A stretch of DNA of 64,000 nt from Sphingomonas hankookensis (GCF_028551275.1 NZ_CP117025.1:3030001-3094000); one strand, 5' to 3'; positions 44,034-54,700 are shown, counted from the first letter of the stretch. Notes: a model not told the origin generated them from the sequence alone. Program-made: numbers and translations.

Positions 44034-46322
44034 TTACTTGCCGGCGTCCGTGGCGGCGGTCCGCCAATCGACCGCACCGACGCCGTAATCGAACAGGACG
44101 CGCCATTCGGTCCCGGTGGTGCGCCACCCGTCCTGACTCTCGACGCGCGGTTCCTGCACGCCGTTCAGGAACGCGACCATCAGCGTCGGATTGACGCTCG
44201 GGTCGGCGAACCCGTACCGGCGCGTATCGCGCAGGCGGTTCGTCGCGACGATCGCGTTGAAGAGGCCGCGGACCCGGTTCGGCAACTGGAACTTGCCGCC
44301 GCCGTCGTTGTCATATTCGGCGTTGTTCGCGATCAGCGCCTTGCCGCGATCAGCGCGCGGCACCAGCAGCGTATGCAGGCGAAGGTCGAGCACTTCGTCG
44401 CCCGAAACGTCGACTTGATCGCCGAACAGCAGGTCCATCGCCTCGAACTGACCGATCGAGATTGGCCCGCCCGCCGCAACGATGTTCTTGTGATCCGCAT
44501 GGAACAGCGTCTTGCCATCGGCCATCTTGGGGCCAAGGCCATTGTTCAGCGCCAGCAGCGCATAGACGTCCTTCTCGATCTGGATCTTCGCGCCGCGGCC
44601 CAGCTTCACCGCCATGTTGCTGAACACGCCCAGATCGTCGTTGACGATCGCGGCACGCGACAGGCCGAAGATCTTGCCATGCTCACGCGCGCGCAGCCGT
44701 TCCTTTTCGCCGTCCGGGATCGTCCCGTTCTTGATCTCCCCGTTCTCGGGGATCACGTCGAGGCCACCGAACGCCCCGACCCGCAGGAATTCGTTGTCGC
44801 GGAAGTCGTTGACCGACGTCACCGCGCAGAATTCGCGCCAGGTGTCCTCCTGCGTCGCATAGGCCGCCTGAAGGATGCGGTTCAGCGCCGTGTCCATGAT
44901 GACCGCGAAGTCGCTGGTCGACTGGAACGGCCCGGTCCGCATACCGATCGCCTGCCGGACATGCAGGTCGGGGTCATGCCCCTGTACGCGTTCGCCCGAC
45001 CGCTCGATGACGATCCGGGCCAGATCGGCGTTGCGCACGCCGCGATACTGGCCGGGATCGAGATCGATGGTCGCCCCGGCGGCTCGGGCCGCTTCGGAGA
45101 CCATGCCCGTCATGCCGGCGCGCTGGATGATCGAGTTGACCGCACCGGCCACGAAACGGTCCCGTTCGTCGTTCGTCACGTCGATCGACCGGCCGCCGGT
45201 CGCCACGCCACCGGCTGCGGCCCGCTGCGCATCGCGCGCGGCGATCCGCATGGCGTCCCATGCCGCACCCGAACTGATCTCGCCGCGATCGTTCTGGTCA
45301 ATCAGCTCCTGTGCGCGCGTCGCGATCGTCTCTCCGAACGAACGCGCCACCTCAAGGAACCCCAGCGCGCCTGAAACGGTGAACCGCTCGACCGCCGCCG
45401 AACGACCGCCTTCGGTCGTCGTTGCCGGCAGGGTCGCGACCGGCACTGCCAGGGGCGCGGTCGGCGCGGGCGCGGCAGAAAGTTCGGTGGTGGCAGCGGG
45501 GGCCGGCGCGACGGGCGCGGGCTGGGCCGGTGCCTGCTGCTGCCCATGTCCGGCCTGCGGCGCGGGGCCGCGCGTACCGATCGATTCGATGAAACTGCGG
45601 CTCGCATTCGCCGCCGCCAGCGGCGGGGCGACGATCCCCGACGCGGTTGCGCCGGACGTGCTGGAAAGCGTCATGTGTTGCTCCGTGGTGATTGCGGGGG
45701 CCTGATAGGGCTGCGCCGATCGGACCCCCGCCTTGGGATCGGCTGCAATGGAAACGAGCGAGACTTCGGTCAGCGTCCACCTGACGACGCGATAGATCGG
45801 GATGTCACCTTCCATCCCCGCCAGCACCATCTGGCGCCGCCGGTATCCGACGCTGACCTTGGGCGGCGTACCTGCCGCGAAGTTGGCCTCAACGGCACGC
45901 GCCTCATCCGACTGGCCGAAGGCAGCGACAGTCACGACTTCGCGCGCCTCGATCCGTGCCTGCCGGATCGTGCCCAGACGATCGCGCAGATTCCAGCGGT
46001 TGTGCGTGTCGAGCACCGGCACGTTGCCATCGGCGACCTGCGACAGGTCCACGGCAGCGGGCGAGCAATCGAGGATTTCGTAATAGACCTCGCAGTCGCT
46101 CAGACCCACGGCCCAGCCTGGCATCAGGACCGGCGTTTCGGTCGCTGTGGTGAGTTCGACGGTACGTGCCGCCGCGTCATATCCTTCCGCGACGGCAAGG
46201 CGCTGTCCGGCGGGCAACGTCGCAGGCGGCGTCACGATTGCCGGGGTGCGCGTACCATCGCCGTGGACATGCAGATGTGCCGCCCCGAGCAAGCCCGGGA
46301 CGGCGGCGTTCGACTTCGTCAT
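44034..46322 (-). CDS. Prohead protease / major capsid protein fusion
   Basis: The 762-residue protein has an N-terminal S78-type prohead protease (residues about 60-215: NVPVLDTHNRWNLRDRLGTI with His, PPKVSVGYRR with Ser, WTLTEVSLVSIAADPKAGV). Next is a Pro/Ala-rich linker (about 245-330), a scaffold-like helical region, and a C-terminal major capsid domain (FAVIMDTALNRILQAAYATQEDTWREFCA; AIVNDDLGVFSNMAVKLGRGA). Such fusions make protease, scaffold and shell from one precursor that is cut during maturation. Confidence 0.92.
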   Translation of the reverse strand: MTKSNAAVPGLLGAAHLHVHGDGTRTPAIVTPPATLPAGQRLAVAEGYDAAARTVELTTATETPVLMPGWAVGLSDCEVYYEILDCSPAAVDLSQVADGNVPVLDTHNRWNLRDRLGTIRQARIEAREVVTVAAFGQSDEARAVEANFAAGTPPKVSVGYRRRQMVLAGMEGDIPIYRVVRWTLTEVSLVSIAADPKAGVRSAQPYQAPAITTEQHMTLSSTSGATASGIVAPPLAAANASRSFIESIGTRGPAPQAGHGQQQAPAQPAPVAPAPAATTELSAAPAPTAPLAVPVATLPATTTEGGRSAAVERFTVSGALGFLEVARSFGETIATRAQELIDQNDRGEISSGAAWDAMRIAARDAQRAAAGGVATGGRSIDVTNDERDRFVAGAVNSIIQRAGMTGMVSEAARAAGATIDLDPGQYRGVRNADLARIVIERSGERVQGHDPDLHVRQAIGMRTGPFQSTSDFAVIMDTALNRILQAAYATQEDTWREFCAVTSVNDFRDNEFLRVGAFGGLDVIPENGEIKNGTIPDGEKERLRAREHGKIFGLSRAAIVNDDLGVFSNMAVKLGRGAKIQIEKDVYALLALNNGLGPKMADGKTLFHADHKNIVAAGGPISIGQFEAMDLLFGDQVDVSGDEVLDLRLHTLLVPRADRGKALIANNAEYDNDGGGKFQLPNRVRGLFNAIVATNRLRDTRRYGFADPSVNPTLMVAFLNGVQEPRVESQDGWRTTGTEWRVLFDYGVGAVDWRTAATDAGK

Positions 46323-46328
46323 TCCTAT

Positions 46329-47834
46329 TTACTCCCGAGGGGCCAGAAAGCCTGCGGCTGTTTGCAGGACGCCGGAATCGGTCACCCGGCGCGGATCAAT
46401 GTCGAGCGCGAGGCCCAGGCGATCGATCGTGTCGTTCATCGACTTCAAGCGGGCGACGTGTTCTTCGGCGTTGATGCCGCGTTCGGCGAGGCCGGTTTCC
46501 AGCAGCTTCAATCCCGCGCGCATCTCCATGATCTCGCCCATCAGATCCTTGACCGGATCGACCATGCGACGGATCGGCAGGGCAAATGTCATGCCGACCT
46601 GTTCGAACCGCGGATCGCGTGCCTCCAGCGCCAGGCGCTTCATGCGACGACGCACGGCCGGCTTGACCAGCAACGGAATGACTTCGTTCTGTTGCCAGTC
46701 GTCGACCAGCGAATAGCTGCCGTTCATCGCGGCGCGCAGCCCCGAATAATTGGCCTGACTCACGTCGCCGGTCATCAGGTGATACGGCACCATGTTCGCC
46801 GACACGGCAGCGACCTGCTGCCGGATGAAATCGACGGTGGATGCCGAGGGCGTGGGATTTACCACTGATGCGGTTTCACCCCGACCCAACCGCGCGATCA
46901 TGCCGGGGCGCAACGTTTCCTCCAGCGGACGGCCTGCACCCCCCATCGGATCGGCGGCTTGCTGTCCCAGCGGCGACGTGCCACCCATGTCCTCGCCGGG
47001 CTGTACGATCAGCGCCAGGCACGATTGCACCTTTTCTTGGAGCCGCTTGGCGTCCTCGATGTCGCCGATGTCGCGCAGGGTCATCGCGACAGCGCCCAGC
47101 CACGACACACCCCGCGTCTGCTTGTGCCGCAAGCGCTCGAACAGGTGGTCGATCTGACCCACGTCGATCCGCCGCGACGGCGTTCCCGGACCGACGATGT
47201 CGTTCGGATGCTCGTCGAAAATCCAGTAGGCCACACGCTGCAATCCGGCGAACTCGACGCCCTGCACGATCCGTCCGCCGGACCGCAACGGCGCGCTGCG
47301 CCCCATGTCGAGGTGCGCGCCTTCCAGTCCGATCACCTGCCCGTCCGGACCACCGTCATCGGGCAGCCAGAACGACAGGCTTTCGCCGCCGACGATCATC
47401 TCGCGAACGCTGACCTTGCCATGGCCGTACCAGTCGCCGAAACCATCGACCCGCGATTCCGCCCACCGGTCCCATTCGGACTGCGCGCGGTCCCGTATGC
47501 GTTTTACCGGATGGGTGATCTGGACCGCGATACCGTCGCCCCAGATCGTGGCGACCAGCTGGCGGACGGCGGCGGCGGCATATTTGTTGTTGCGGACCAG
47601 ATCATGGCCCGCCCACATCAACAGCGCCCGGGCGCGCTGGTTCTCGGCATTGGCCGACGACGCCGTCCGGTCCCAGCCTCGCGTCCGCCGGTCGCGCGCG
47701 GCAGCATCATACGCGCGAATACCCTCGCCGGCAGCCTGTGCCGCCGCAAAACGCGCGCGCGCCTCTGCCCGACCCGACGCCCAGCGCGGCGCGATTGGCG
47801 CAATTGCGCCATCCAACCAGTCACCGAAGCCCAT
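46329..47834 (-). CDS. Portal protein (lambda gpB-like)
   Basis: The 501-residue protein matches the Phage_portal_2 family: ARALLMWAGHDLVRNNKYAAAAVRQLVATIWGDGI, HPNDIVGPGTPSRRIDVGQIDHLFERLRHKQTRGVSWL, YHLMTGDVSQANYSGLRAAMNGSYSLVDDWQQNEV. Twelve copies form the DNA gate at the head vertex. It ends 7 bp before the protease/capsid gene. Confidence 0.95.
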   Translation of the reverse strand: MGFGDWLDGAIAPIAPRWASGRAEARARFAAAQAAGEGIRAYDAAARDRRTRGWDRTASSANAENQRARALLMWAGHDLVRNNKYAAAAVRQLVATIWGDGIAVQITHPVKRIRDRAQSEWDRWAESRVDGFGDWYGHGKVSVREMIVGGESLSFWLPDDGGPDGQVIGLEGAHLDMGRSAPLRSGGRIVQGVEFAGLQRVAYWIFDEHPNDIVGPGTPSRRIDVGQIDHLFERLRHKQTRGVSWLGAVAMTLRDIGDIEDAKRLQEKVQSCLALIVQPGEDMGGTSPLGQQAADPMGGAGRPLEETLRPGMIARLGRGETASVVNPTPSASTVDFIRQQVAAVSANMVPYHLMTGDVSQANYSGLRAAMNGSYSLVDDWQQNEVIPLLVKPAVRRRMKRLALEARDPRFEQVGMTFALPIRRMVDPVKDLMGEIMEMRAGLKLLETGLAERGINAEEHVARLKSMNDTIDRLGLALDIDPRRVTDSGVLQTAAGFLAPRE

Positions 47835-47837
47835 GGC

Positions 47838-48044
47838 TCAGCGCGGATCGTACACGGCGACGGTGCTGGCCGGCCGCGCAACGCCGCCACCACCCTGCGC
47901 CAGCAGCCCCCGATTGTACCGGATGGCCTCCATCAGGTCGGACGTGGATCGATAGGTGATGCGCTCACCATCGCTCTCGATCGTCAGGACGCCGTTGCCC
48001 AGCGCGTCCTCCAGCTTGGCGATGCGTTCGGCAGGCGTGCTCAC
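47838..48044 (-). CDS. gpW-like head-tail connector protein
   Basis: The 68-residue protein (MSTPAERIAKLEDALGNGVLTIESDGERITYRSTSDLMEAIRYN) has the short helix-beta-hairpin-helix of gpW: a hydrophobic helix, a 'gv..i..dGe.i.y.s..dl' hairpin and a second helix. GpW seals the portal after packaging. It lies between terminase and portal, as in lambda, and overlaps the terminase gene by four bases. Confidence 0.85.
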   Translation of the reverse strand: MSTPAERIAKLEDALGNGVLTIESDGERITYRSTSDLMEAIRYNRGLLAQGGGGVARPASTVAVYDPR

Positions 48045-50161
48045 AGATAGTCGCTCCCGGCGTCGATAAAGGTTGACATGCGTTGCAGATTTTCTGGTCC
48101 GGCTTTGGGCTGGACAGGGGTGGCAGGCACGGCGATCGGCCCGTCGAACAGGCCGGGCTGTGCCCCATCTTTCGGTGCGTATCGTTCGGCGCGAAGCGCC
48201 GCCCAGTCCGCTTCCGTCAGCGTGTCAAGCATCAGCTTTTCATGGGCAGCGGTGTTATAGACCCGGCAATCGAGCCAGTGGTTCTGGCGACCGGCCAGCG
48301 GTTTCCATGTCCGCCGCGGCATCCCGTTGACCGTCTCGGTAACAATCGTTTCCGCCGTCACCTGCTCGAAATAGTCATCAGGCAGGTCTACGTTGAAATG
48401 CACCCGCCCGCGCGCGTTTGAAATCAGTCCGTCGCACTCATCATCGGCAGCTTTCAGCGTGGTACGGAGGAACCCGTACCACGACAGTTTGATGCCGAAC
48501 GTGCCGACGATGTACGCCTTGTCCTCGGCCCGCTTGCTGGCCTGCCCGGCCTTCCGTCCCTGCTGCTCGTAGCGAAGGTTTTCGCCGCGCCCCAGAATGG
48601 GCAGCGACCAACCTGCACGACCGAATACCGCCAGGCGGTTCGGATGCGACCGGCAGAATGCTTCCGCTGCCTCGGTATTGTACCCGGCATCGCAGCAGAC
48701 CTGATCGATCGGGTAGCTGCGCCCGCCGGGATAGACCATCTGGCGACGGGCATATTGGTCGAGGTCGACCCAAGCCCCTTCACCCTTCACGTCCGTCGCG
48801 CCGGGAATGAACCGGGCGTCCAGCGTCCAGCTTTCCGCGTTCGGCCCCCATCCGACCAGTTCGACGTAAACCCCGTCGCCCTGCACGTCGATGCCGAGCG
48901 TCACGACCAACACGCCGACCGGCAGCATCGCTACATGCCGGATGCCCCAACCCTGCTCGCGCAGGTCGCGCAGTTTCTCATAGTCGGGGGTGCCGCCCTT
49001 CAACTCGAACTCGAAACCATGAACCAGATTGGTCCATGCCTTCATCTTGTTCAGGTCGCCCAGCGACGCGACGAACTCCACGGCCATATCAGCCCAGGTC
49101 TGGAACGACGAAATGATGCCGGTCAGATGGAAGCCTCGCTTCACACTGGCCGGCATCCGCCCACGGGCAGCCTGAAATTCTTCCTCGGTCAATACGCGGG
49201 CGACCTTCTCGCCCTCGATCTCATCGGACAGCCAGCCATCGGGCAGCTTCATGCCGCCCTTCTGCCAATGCTCGACATGGTCGAAACCGCAGCATGGCGG
49301 GATCAGGTGCGCCTGTTCGGGCGCGCCGTCCGGCCAATGAATGTCGCCCCATTCGGGAACGAAGCGGCTGCCGCACTCCGGGCACTTCAGGTAGAAGCGG
49401 CGACGATCGGACGCGGCATAGGCCCGCCCGATCTTGCTCGTACCCTTGATCAGCGGCGTGCTGATCTTCAGCCGCTTCGATAACCCCTGCCGTTTCCAGA
49501 CCTTCAGGCGCTGGTCGACCATCGTCTCCGGCGACCCTTGGCCCTCGACATCGTCCGGATACTGGTCGAGGTCATCCTCGACGGCGTAGCGGACGGTGCG
49601 CTGCCGCAGCGACGCCGCCGACGTCGCGCCAGCCAGTAGCACGAAGCCGTTGGACCGCGCGAAGCGAATCTTGCCCTTGGTCGACCCGTCGCCGTCCGCC
49701 GTGCCCTGCGCCCGGATCGTGCCACCGCGCGCCGGGTTAAGCTTCGGCGTGGCCTCGACCATTGGCCAGAACTTTTCCGCCGCCCATGCCAGCGCGGCGG
49801 TCAGCGTGCCCTGCACGAACAGCATCGGCCCCGGTGCCAGGTCGGATACGAACCCGATCCAGTTTTCCGCCGATGCCGAACCGCCCGACTGGGCGCACTT
49901 GATGATGGACGCTTCCTCGCACGGGTCCTCCGGCGTGAGCGCATCCATGATTTCCACCAGTTCCGGTGCGGTTTCGTGCCGCCACGGACCCGGTATGGGA
50001 TCGTCATCGGCGAAACGCCGGTTGGCGCTTGCCCATTCCGACACCTTCATGCGGCGGGGCGGTCGCAGCCCTGCGGCCATCGACCGGTCGAGCGCCTTCA
50101 CGTTCGCCCGCAGCGCGTCGCCAGCGGTGCTGCCGAAGCGCTGATAGTCGAACACGGTCAC
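48041..50161 (-). CDS. Terminase large subunit (GpA family)
   Basis: The 706-residue protein matches lambda-type GpA terminases: KVSEWASANRRF start, the ATPase region (APGPMLFVQGTLTAALAWAAEKFWPMVEATP), ASLRQRTVRYAVEDDLDQYPDD, a CPECGSRFVPEWGDIHW...PPCCGF zinc-binding segment, and a nuclease part with LGIDVQGDGVYVELVGWG and VCCDAGYNTEAAEAFC. It packages DNA and cuts at cos. GpA types imply cohesive ends. Confidence 0.95.
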   Translation of the reverse strand: MTVFDYQRFGSTAGDALRANVKALDRSMAAGLRPPRRMKVSEWASANRRFADDDPIPGPWRHETAPELVEIMDALTPEDPCEEASIIKCAQSGGSASAENWIGFVSDLAPGPMLFVQGTLTAALAWAAEKFWPMVEATPKLNPARGGTIRAQGTADGDGSTKGKIRFARSNGFVLLAGATSAASLRQRTVRYAVEDDLDQYPDDVEGQGSPETMVDQRLKVWKRQGLSKRLKISTPLIKGTSKIGRAYAASDRRRFYLKCPECGSRFVPEWGDIHWPDGAPEQAHLIPPCCGFDHVEHWQKGGMKLPDGWLSDEIEGEKVARVLTEEEFQAARGRMPASVKRGFHLTGIISSFQTWADMAVEFVASLGDLNKMKAWTNLVHGFEFELKGGTPDYEKLRDLREQGWGIRHVAMLPVGVLVVTLGIDVQGDGVYVELVGWGPNAESWTLDARFIPGATDVKGEGAWVDLDQYARRQMVYPGGRSYPIDQVCCDAGYNTEAAEAFCRSHPNRLAVFGRAGWSLPILGRGENLRYEQQGRKAGQASKRAEDKAYIVGTFGIKLSWYGFLRTTLKAADDECDGLISNARGRVHFNVDLPDDYFEQVTAETIVTETVNGMPRRTWKPLAGRQNHWLDCRVYNTAAHEKLMLDTLTEADWAALRAERYAPKDGAQPGLFDGPIAVPATPVQPKAGPENLQRMSTFIDAGSDYL

Positions 50162-50769
50162 TCCTCTGCCAGTTGCTCCGCGACTTCCGCCTCGATCGCG
50201 GCCTCTTCCGCCGTTGCATCGTCCGCGACCAGCGCGCCGCGCTCCACATCGTCAGCCAGTTGCGCGAACACCCGGTCGATTTCGGTGATGCCCAGTGCCA
50301 TGATCGCCCGGACATCGCGTTCAGCGGCCAACCGCTCGGAAATGGCGCGCCACATGGCGTGCATCCGCTCCCGCGCGACCCGGCCCATTTCCGCCGCCCG
50401 CCGCTCCAGTTCGACCCGCGGCGCAAGCTCTTTCGCATCGCGGGCGTTCTTCATCCGCCGCTCGACCAACTGTTCCTCGGCAAGCTCGGTACGCACCAGT
50501 GCAGCACTTCGCACCGGTAGACGCGGATCACCCCCTTCCTCTGCTGGCTCGACGACCGCCGCCGGCGGCGGCAAGCCACCGGTCGGGCGACCGCGCATCG
50601 GATCGACCCGCGCATTGATGCGCGCATCGGTCCGCTCGACATCGACCTTGATCGCACCGGTCTCCGGGCATTCGCCCATCACCAGCAGACCCTTTTTCGC
50701 CCAGTTCGAAACGGCCGACTTGCCGACACCACGATGCAAGGCGAACTCGCCCTTCGTCATCAGTGTCAT
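50158..50769 (-). CDS. Terminase small subunit (Nu1-like)
   Basis: The 203-residue protein begins with a winged helix (MTKGEFALHRGVGKSAVSNWAKKGLLV), which would recognise the cos region, then a Pro-rich linker and a long helical dimerisation region (RTELAEEQLVERRMKNARDAKELAPRVELERRAAEMGRVARERMHAMW). It ends in an acidic tail that contacts the large subunit. It overlaps the large-subunit gene by four bases. Confidence 0.88.
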   Translation of the reverse strand: MTLMTKGEFALHRGVGKSAVSNWAKKGLLVMGECPETGAIKVDVERTDARINARVDPMRGRPTGGLPPPAAVVEPAEEGGDPRLPVRSAALVRTELAEEQLVERRMKNARDAKELAPRVELERRAAEMGRVARERMHAMWRAISERLAAERDVRAIMALGITEIDRVFAQLADDVERGALVADDATAEEAAIEAEVAEQLAEE

Positions 50770-50916
50770 ACCGGCCCCCGTTCAAGCCCGTGAACCGGTT
50801 CAGTTCACGGAGTTCATAATCACAAACTGCCCCTGAACACCCAACCCCCGCGCAACGCAGCACCCCGGAGGTCGGCACCCCCCGGAAGGGACCCGCGACC
50901 CCCCGGCCTACAACGC

Positions 50917-50954
50917 GCAACGCCCCGCCGGACCGAAGCCAGACGGGGCGTTGC
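50917..50954. other. Perfect 11-bp hairpin upstream of terminase genes
   Basis: GCAACGCCCCG (50917-50927) and CGGGGCGTTGC (50944-50954) can pair perfectly with a 16-nt loop; the word GCAACGC occurs again near 50851. No T-run follows on either strand, so it is not a simple terminator. The gap 50770-51046 has no gene and is where cos lies in lambda-type phages, so it may be part of the packaging site. Confidence 0.55.
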
Positions 50955-51046
50955 GAGGTTCAGCGAGCGGGGCTTGCCGGACCGTACCCGAAGGCCCGTC
51001 CCAGCATGACGGTGAATAGCCGATTTGGACGGCCAATGTGGACACC

Positions 51047-51586
51047 CTATATTTGCGATGCGTTCGATATACCCCCTTGACCAGCCTCCCGCCGCAGAAG
51101 TCCTTGGTTCGCGCGCCGACACGCCCGCCCAAGTGCCCGCGTGTACCGCTTGCGCAGCCCTTCGGCCCCATGCGTCAGCCCCATCGGCCGCCGCAGCCGC
51201 AGCCATGGCACCTGCTTGTCACCCCGCGCAAGGCACCCGATCGCCAGCGCCACCAACCGCCGGTCGTCATCTTCCACCGCCCGCAGCCAGTCGAACGCCT
51301 GTTCCATGTCCGCGACCTCGCCGCGCGTCGCCGCCGCCGTGCGCAGCTTCACGTCCGAACTGGATAGGTCGCCGCCGCGCGCGTCATAGTCGCCTGCCGC
51401 CGCCTCGCGCATGATCTCCGGCCAAGCCGACCGCACCCGCTGCCACCCGGCTTCCCGGTCCGGCAGCCGCCACGACACCCGCACCGCCTCGACCAAACGG
51501 GCCTCGACCTCGGCAAAGGACAGCAAGCTTCCGGCAGCGGAAGGATCGTTATCGACCCTTCCGGGTCCGTCAGACAGCTTAGTCAT
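51047..51586 (-). CDS. DUF6362-like phage protein
   Basis: The 179-residue protein (LLSFAEVEARLVEAVRVSWRLPDREAGWQRVRSAWPEIMREAAAGDYD; ALAIGCLARGDKQVPWLRLRRPMGLTHGAEGLRKRYTRALGRACRRANQ) resembles the DUF6362 group of phage proteins found between replication and packaging genes. The C-terminal helices look like sigma-factor or HTH regions (RKRYTRALGRA). A start at 51613 is also possible. It may be a late regulator; this is inferred from position. Confidence 0.7.
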   Translation of the reverse strand: MTKLSDGPGRVDNDPSAAGSLLSFAEVEARLVEAVRVSWRLPDREAGWQRVRSAWPEIMREAAAGDYDARGGDLSSSDVKLRTAAATRGEVADMEQAFDWLRAVEDDDRRLVALAIGCLARGDKQVPWLRLRRPMGLTHGAEGLRKRYTRALGRACRRANQGLLRREAGQGGISNASQI

Positions 51587-51614
51587 TGGAATGACACCAT
51601 TTTCTAAAAACAAT

Positions 51615-51774
51615 GGAAGGATTGGAAGGATTGGAAGGGTTTATGAGTATATTCGCTTGCGCACATGCGCGCGCACCCGCACCCACATCACAATATCACG
51701 CGCACCCTTCCGACCCTTCCGAACCCGCACAAATCCGCGCTTTTTCCCTTCCGGGAACCTTCCGCCACCCTTCC
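51615..51774. repeat. GGAAGG/CCTTCC repeat cluster
   Basis: Three direct copies with 9-bp spacing (GGAAGGATT, GGAAGGATT, GGAAGGGTT at 51615, 51624 and 51633) face five copies of the complement CCTTCC (near 51706, 51715, 51747, 51758 and 51769). Between them is a relatively AT-rich stretch (tttatgagtatattc). The 200-bp gap between the primase and DUF6362 genes holds nothing else. It could be an origin (iterons) or a regulatory site. Confidence 0.65.
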
Positions 51775-51786
51775 GAACCGGAAGCA

Positions 51787-54700
51787 TCAGGGGGCGAGAT
51801 AGTCATCGTCGTCATCCGGGGGGCGCAACCGAGCAGTATTCGCATCATGCTCGATCACGCGGCCCTGATCGTCGACGAAGTCAGACACGGCCTTGATCAG
51901 TTTCAGGTCTAACCATTGGATGCCATCGGACGCCTTTTTCTTATGACCCTTGTCGGTCATCGCCTTGGAGAAGCCCTTTTGCTTCCATTCGGTTTCCCCG
52001 GCCGCCTTCGACCACGCCACGAAGACTTCGTAAAGCACCGATGATTGAATGCGGCTGCCGACGACCGGTTCGGTGCATAGATTCAGGAACCGGGACAGCG
52101 GGTCGCTGTCCTCGCGATACTGCTGTGTTGCCACGGCGACGGCCTTCGGTTCGATCAACCCGTTCGCCAGCCAGTCGAGCATCCCGCGCACGATATGGTT
52201 CAGCACGCCGGGCGCTTCGGCCCGCAGCTTCGCCGGCAACTGTTCGTCGCGATCCTTGTCCTCGACATGGGCATCCCACATCACCAGCTTGAGCCGCCGC
52301 CATATACCTTCGTCGGTGCCGGGCACGTCGGGTCGGTAATTGCCGCCGATGAACAACTTGAACAGCGGCGTGAGGTCGAAGAACCCGCGATGCAGCGCGC
52401 GGACGGCCATCGGCTCGCCGCCCGTCGCCGCCTTGATCAGCGCCTCGTTCAGCTTCGCCCCGCGCTCCGGTTCGGACGCGCGCAACATGCGGACGCCGCC
52501 CAGTCGCGCCAGATCGGGGGACGCCTGTTCGCCGCGTTTCTTGATGCCTTGGTCGAGGAACGTCTCGATCCCGATCGTGCCCGAATAGTCGCCCAGCACA
52601 TGCGCCCACAGGTCGATCGTCGTCGACTTCCCGTTCGCACCCAGCCCGTACCAGAACCACAGCTTCTGTTCGCTGGTATCGCCGCTGGCACCATAGCCAG
52701 CGCATTGGTGCAGATAGCGCCGCATTTCGGCATCGGGCTGCGCCCAGACTAGGAACCCGTCATAGACCGGGCTGGCAGCGTCCGGGTCATATTCGACCGG
52801 CGCCAGCTTGGTATTCAGATCGTCACGACGATGCGGGCACAGTTCGACGCTCGACGATCGCGTCCCGTCCGGCAACCGCTCCCGCGATAGCCGCAGCGTG
52901 CCGTTCAGCACGTTGATCGCATACGGGTCGACGTCGAACTGCTCGATCGGCACCGTCAGCCACCGCCGCGACAGATTGGCGATGGCCTGCGGCTTGCCGG
53001 CAACCTCGCTTTGCCGCCCGAACACCCGCATCATCGTGGAATGCAATTCCCACGTCTTGCCCTTGACCCGCCAGTGATCGAGGCCATGCGGGTTGTCGGT
53101 TTCCAGCGCCAGCGTCTGTTGCTTTTCCGAACCGGTCAATTGGTACTGGACGCCGGTATCGTGGACCAACTGCCCTTCGGTCTGGATCGCCCGGACCGTT
53201 TCGAACACCGCCGCGACCACTTCGGCCGGCGCAATATCCTTTTCCTGATCCAGCACCTTCCAGCGCCGTCCGTCCCAGCCCAGCCAGCCCTTTGCGGTCG
53301 TGAACCGGTAATCCGCGCCGTACCGGGCGAAGAACCGTTCAGCGATCCCGAAATCGGTCATCGGAAACCCGGCACATTTCAGCGACAGCAGGATCGGCCC
53401 CGGATCGAACCCGCGCGCGATGCCGTCGCCCAACGCCTGATCAATATCATCGGGCTGGACATCGGCGATCGTCTCGCACCCTTCCCACAGCGCTTCGGTC
53501 GCTTCGAATTCATCGATCAGCCCGGCTCCGACACGCCGTCCGACCGAGAAGGCAAGCCGCGTGGCCGCGTCCTTGGTTCGGTCAATATGTTGGAGACGGC
53601 GCCGCATCCACGCGGCAGAGATTGCGCGCAGCCGCGCCCGGTCCGCCTCCCCCAGCGATTGCTGGTCATCGACGCTTCCAACCCGGAAGGGTGCGCTTTT
53701 TGCCCGCCCGGCGGCGGAAGGGGCCGGCGCGGCAGCCGGCGCGGGGCGCGACTGGTTCCCGCGTTCCCGGCGGGAACGCGATGATGCCGCGACCTCTTCG
53801 AGGTCGCGCGGTTGTTGGAGTCCGGCTGTCCATCCGCTTTCGATCGTCGCCGCCAATTGCCGATCGTCGTCATTGCCCGGATTGTCCCGCGCCGCCGCCT
53901 CGACGCACGTCCGCGCGAAACCGTCATCGATCGCGCCGGCAGCGACCAGCGTCGCCACCTTGAACGCGCTGGTATTCAGCTGGGCGTTACGGTTGCCGCT
54001 CCCGGCCGTGCGAATGTCGCGGCATTCCGCCTCGACCGCTACCATCGCATACTTCCGGATATCGTCGGACACGTCGACCGCTGCCACCGGCACACCCGGC
54101 CGGCCGCGCGCGGCCGGCTTCGCCTTGGCCGTCCCGGCCTTGGCCGCGCGTTCCCGCAGCACCCGTTCCAGCGCCGCCGGCAGCGGCGCGACAGCGGCCG
54201 CATCCGCCCAGTCGCCCGTTACCCAGCGATAGGCACCTGGACCCTTTTTTCCGCCTTGCTTCAGATCGCCTTTGCGCTCGGACGGCGGCGCGATGACATA
54301 GCCGCCATGACCGCGCACATCGACATGCTGCGGAAGGTTGCCCCGGTTGCCGATCGGCTCGCCCGCCGGCATCCGAAACCAGTGATGTTCACCGCCGCTG
54401 GGCGTCGACGACACCAGCGTTGCCGGCAACGGCTCCCCCATTTGCACGGTCAACGCGGCCTTCAGCCGCTCGACCGTCCATTCGACGCGCAGCACTTCAC
54501 CCGTCTCTTCGTCGACCAGCTCGTCGACGCGCGGATCGAAATCGATATGCAGCAGCCCGCTGGCACCGGCATTCAACCCGATCTGGGCAACCGGCCACTT
54601 GCGCCACCACGCCTCGATCTGGGCTTCGTCGCGGGTCGCCTTGTGCAGCCCGCCCGTGTTCGGAATTACCTTATCGTTTTCGTCCCTATCGCCGGTGACC

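Noticed and set aside
51615-51774. CRISPR array
   Set aside because: The repeats are six to nine bases long in both orientations without spacers of equal length, and there are no cas genes in the window.
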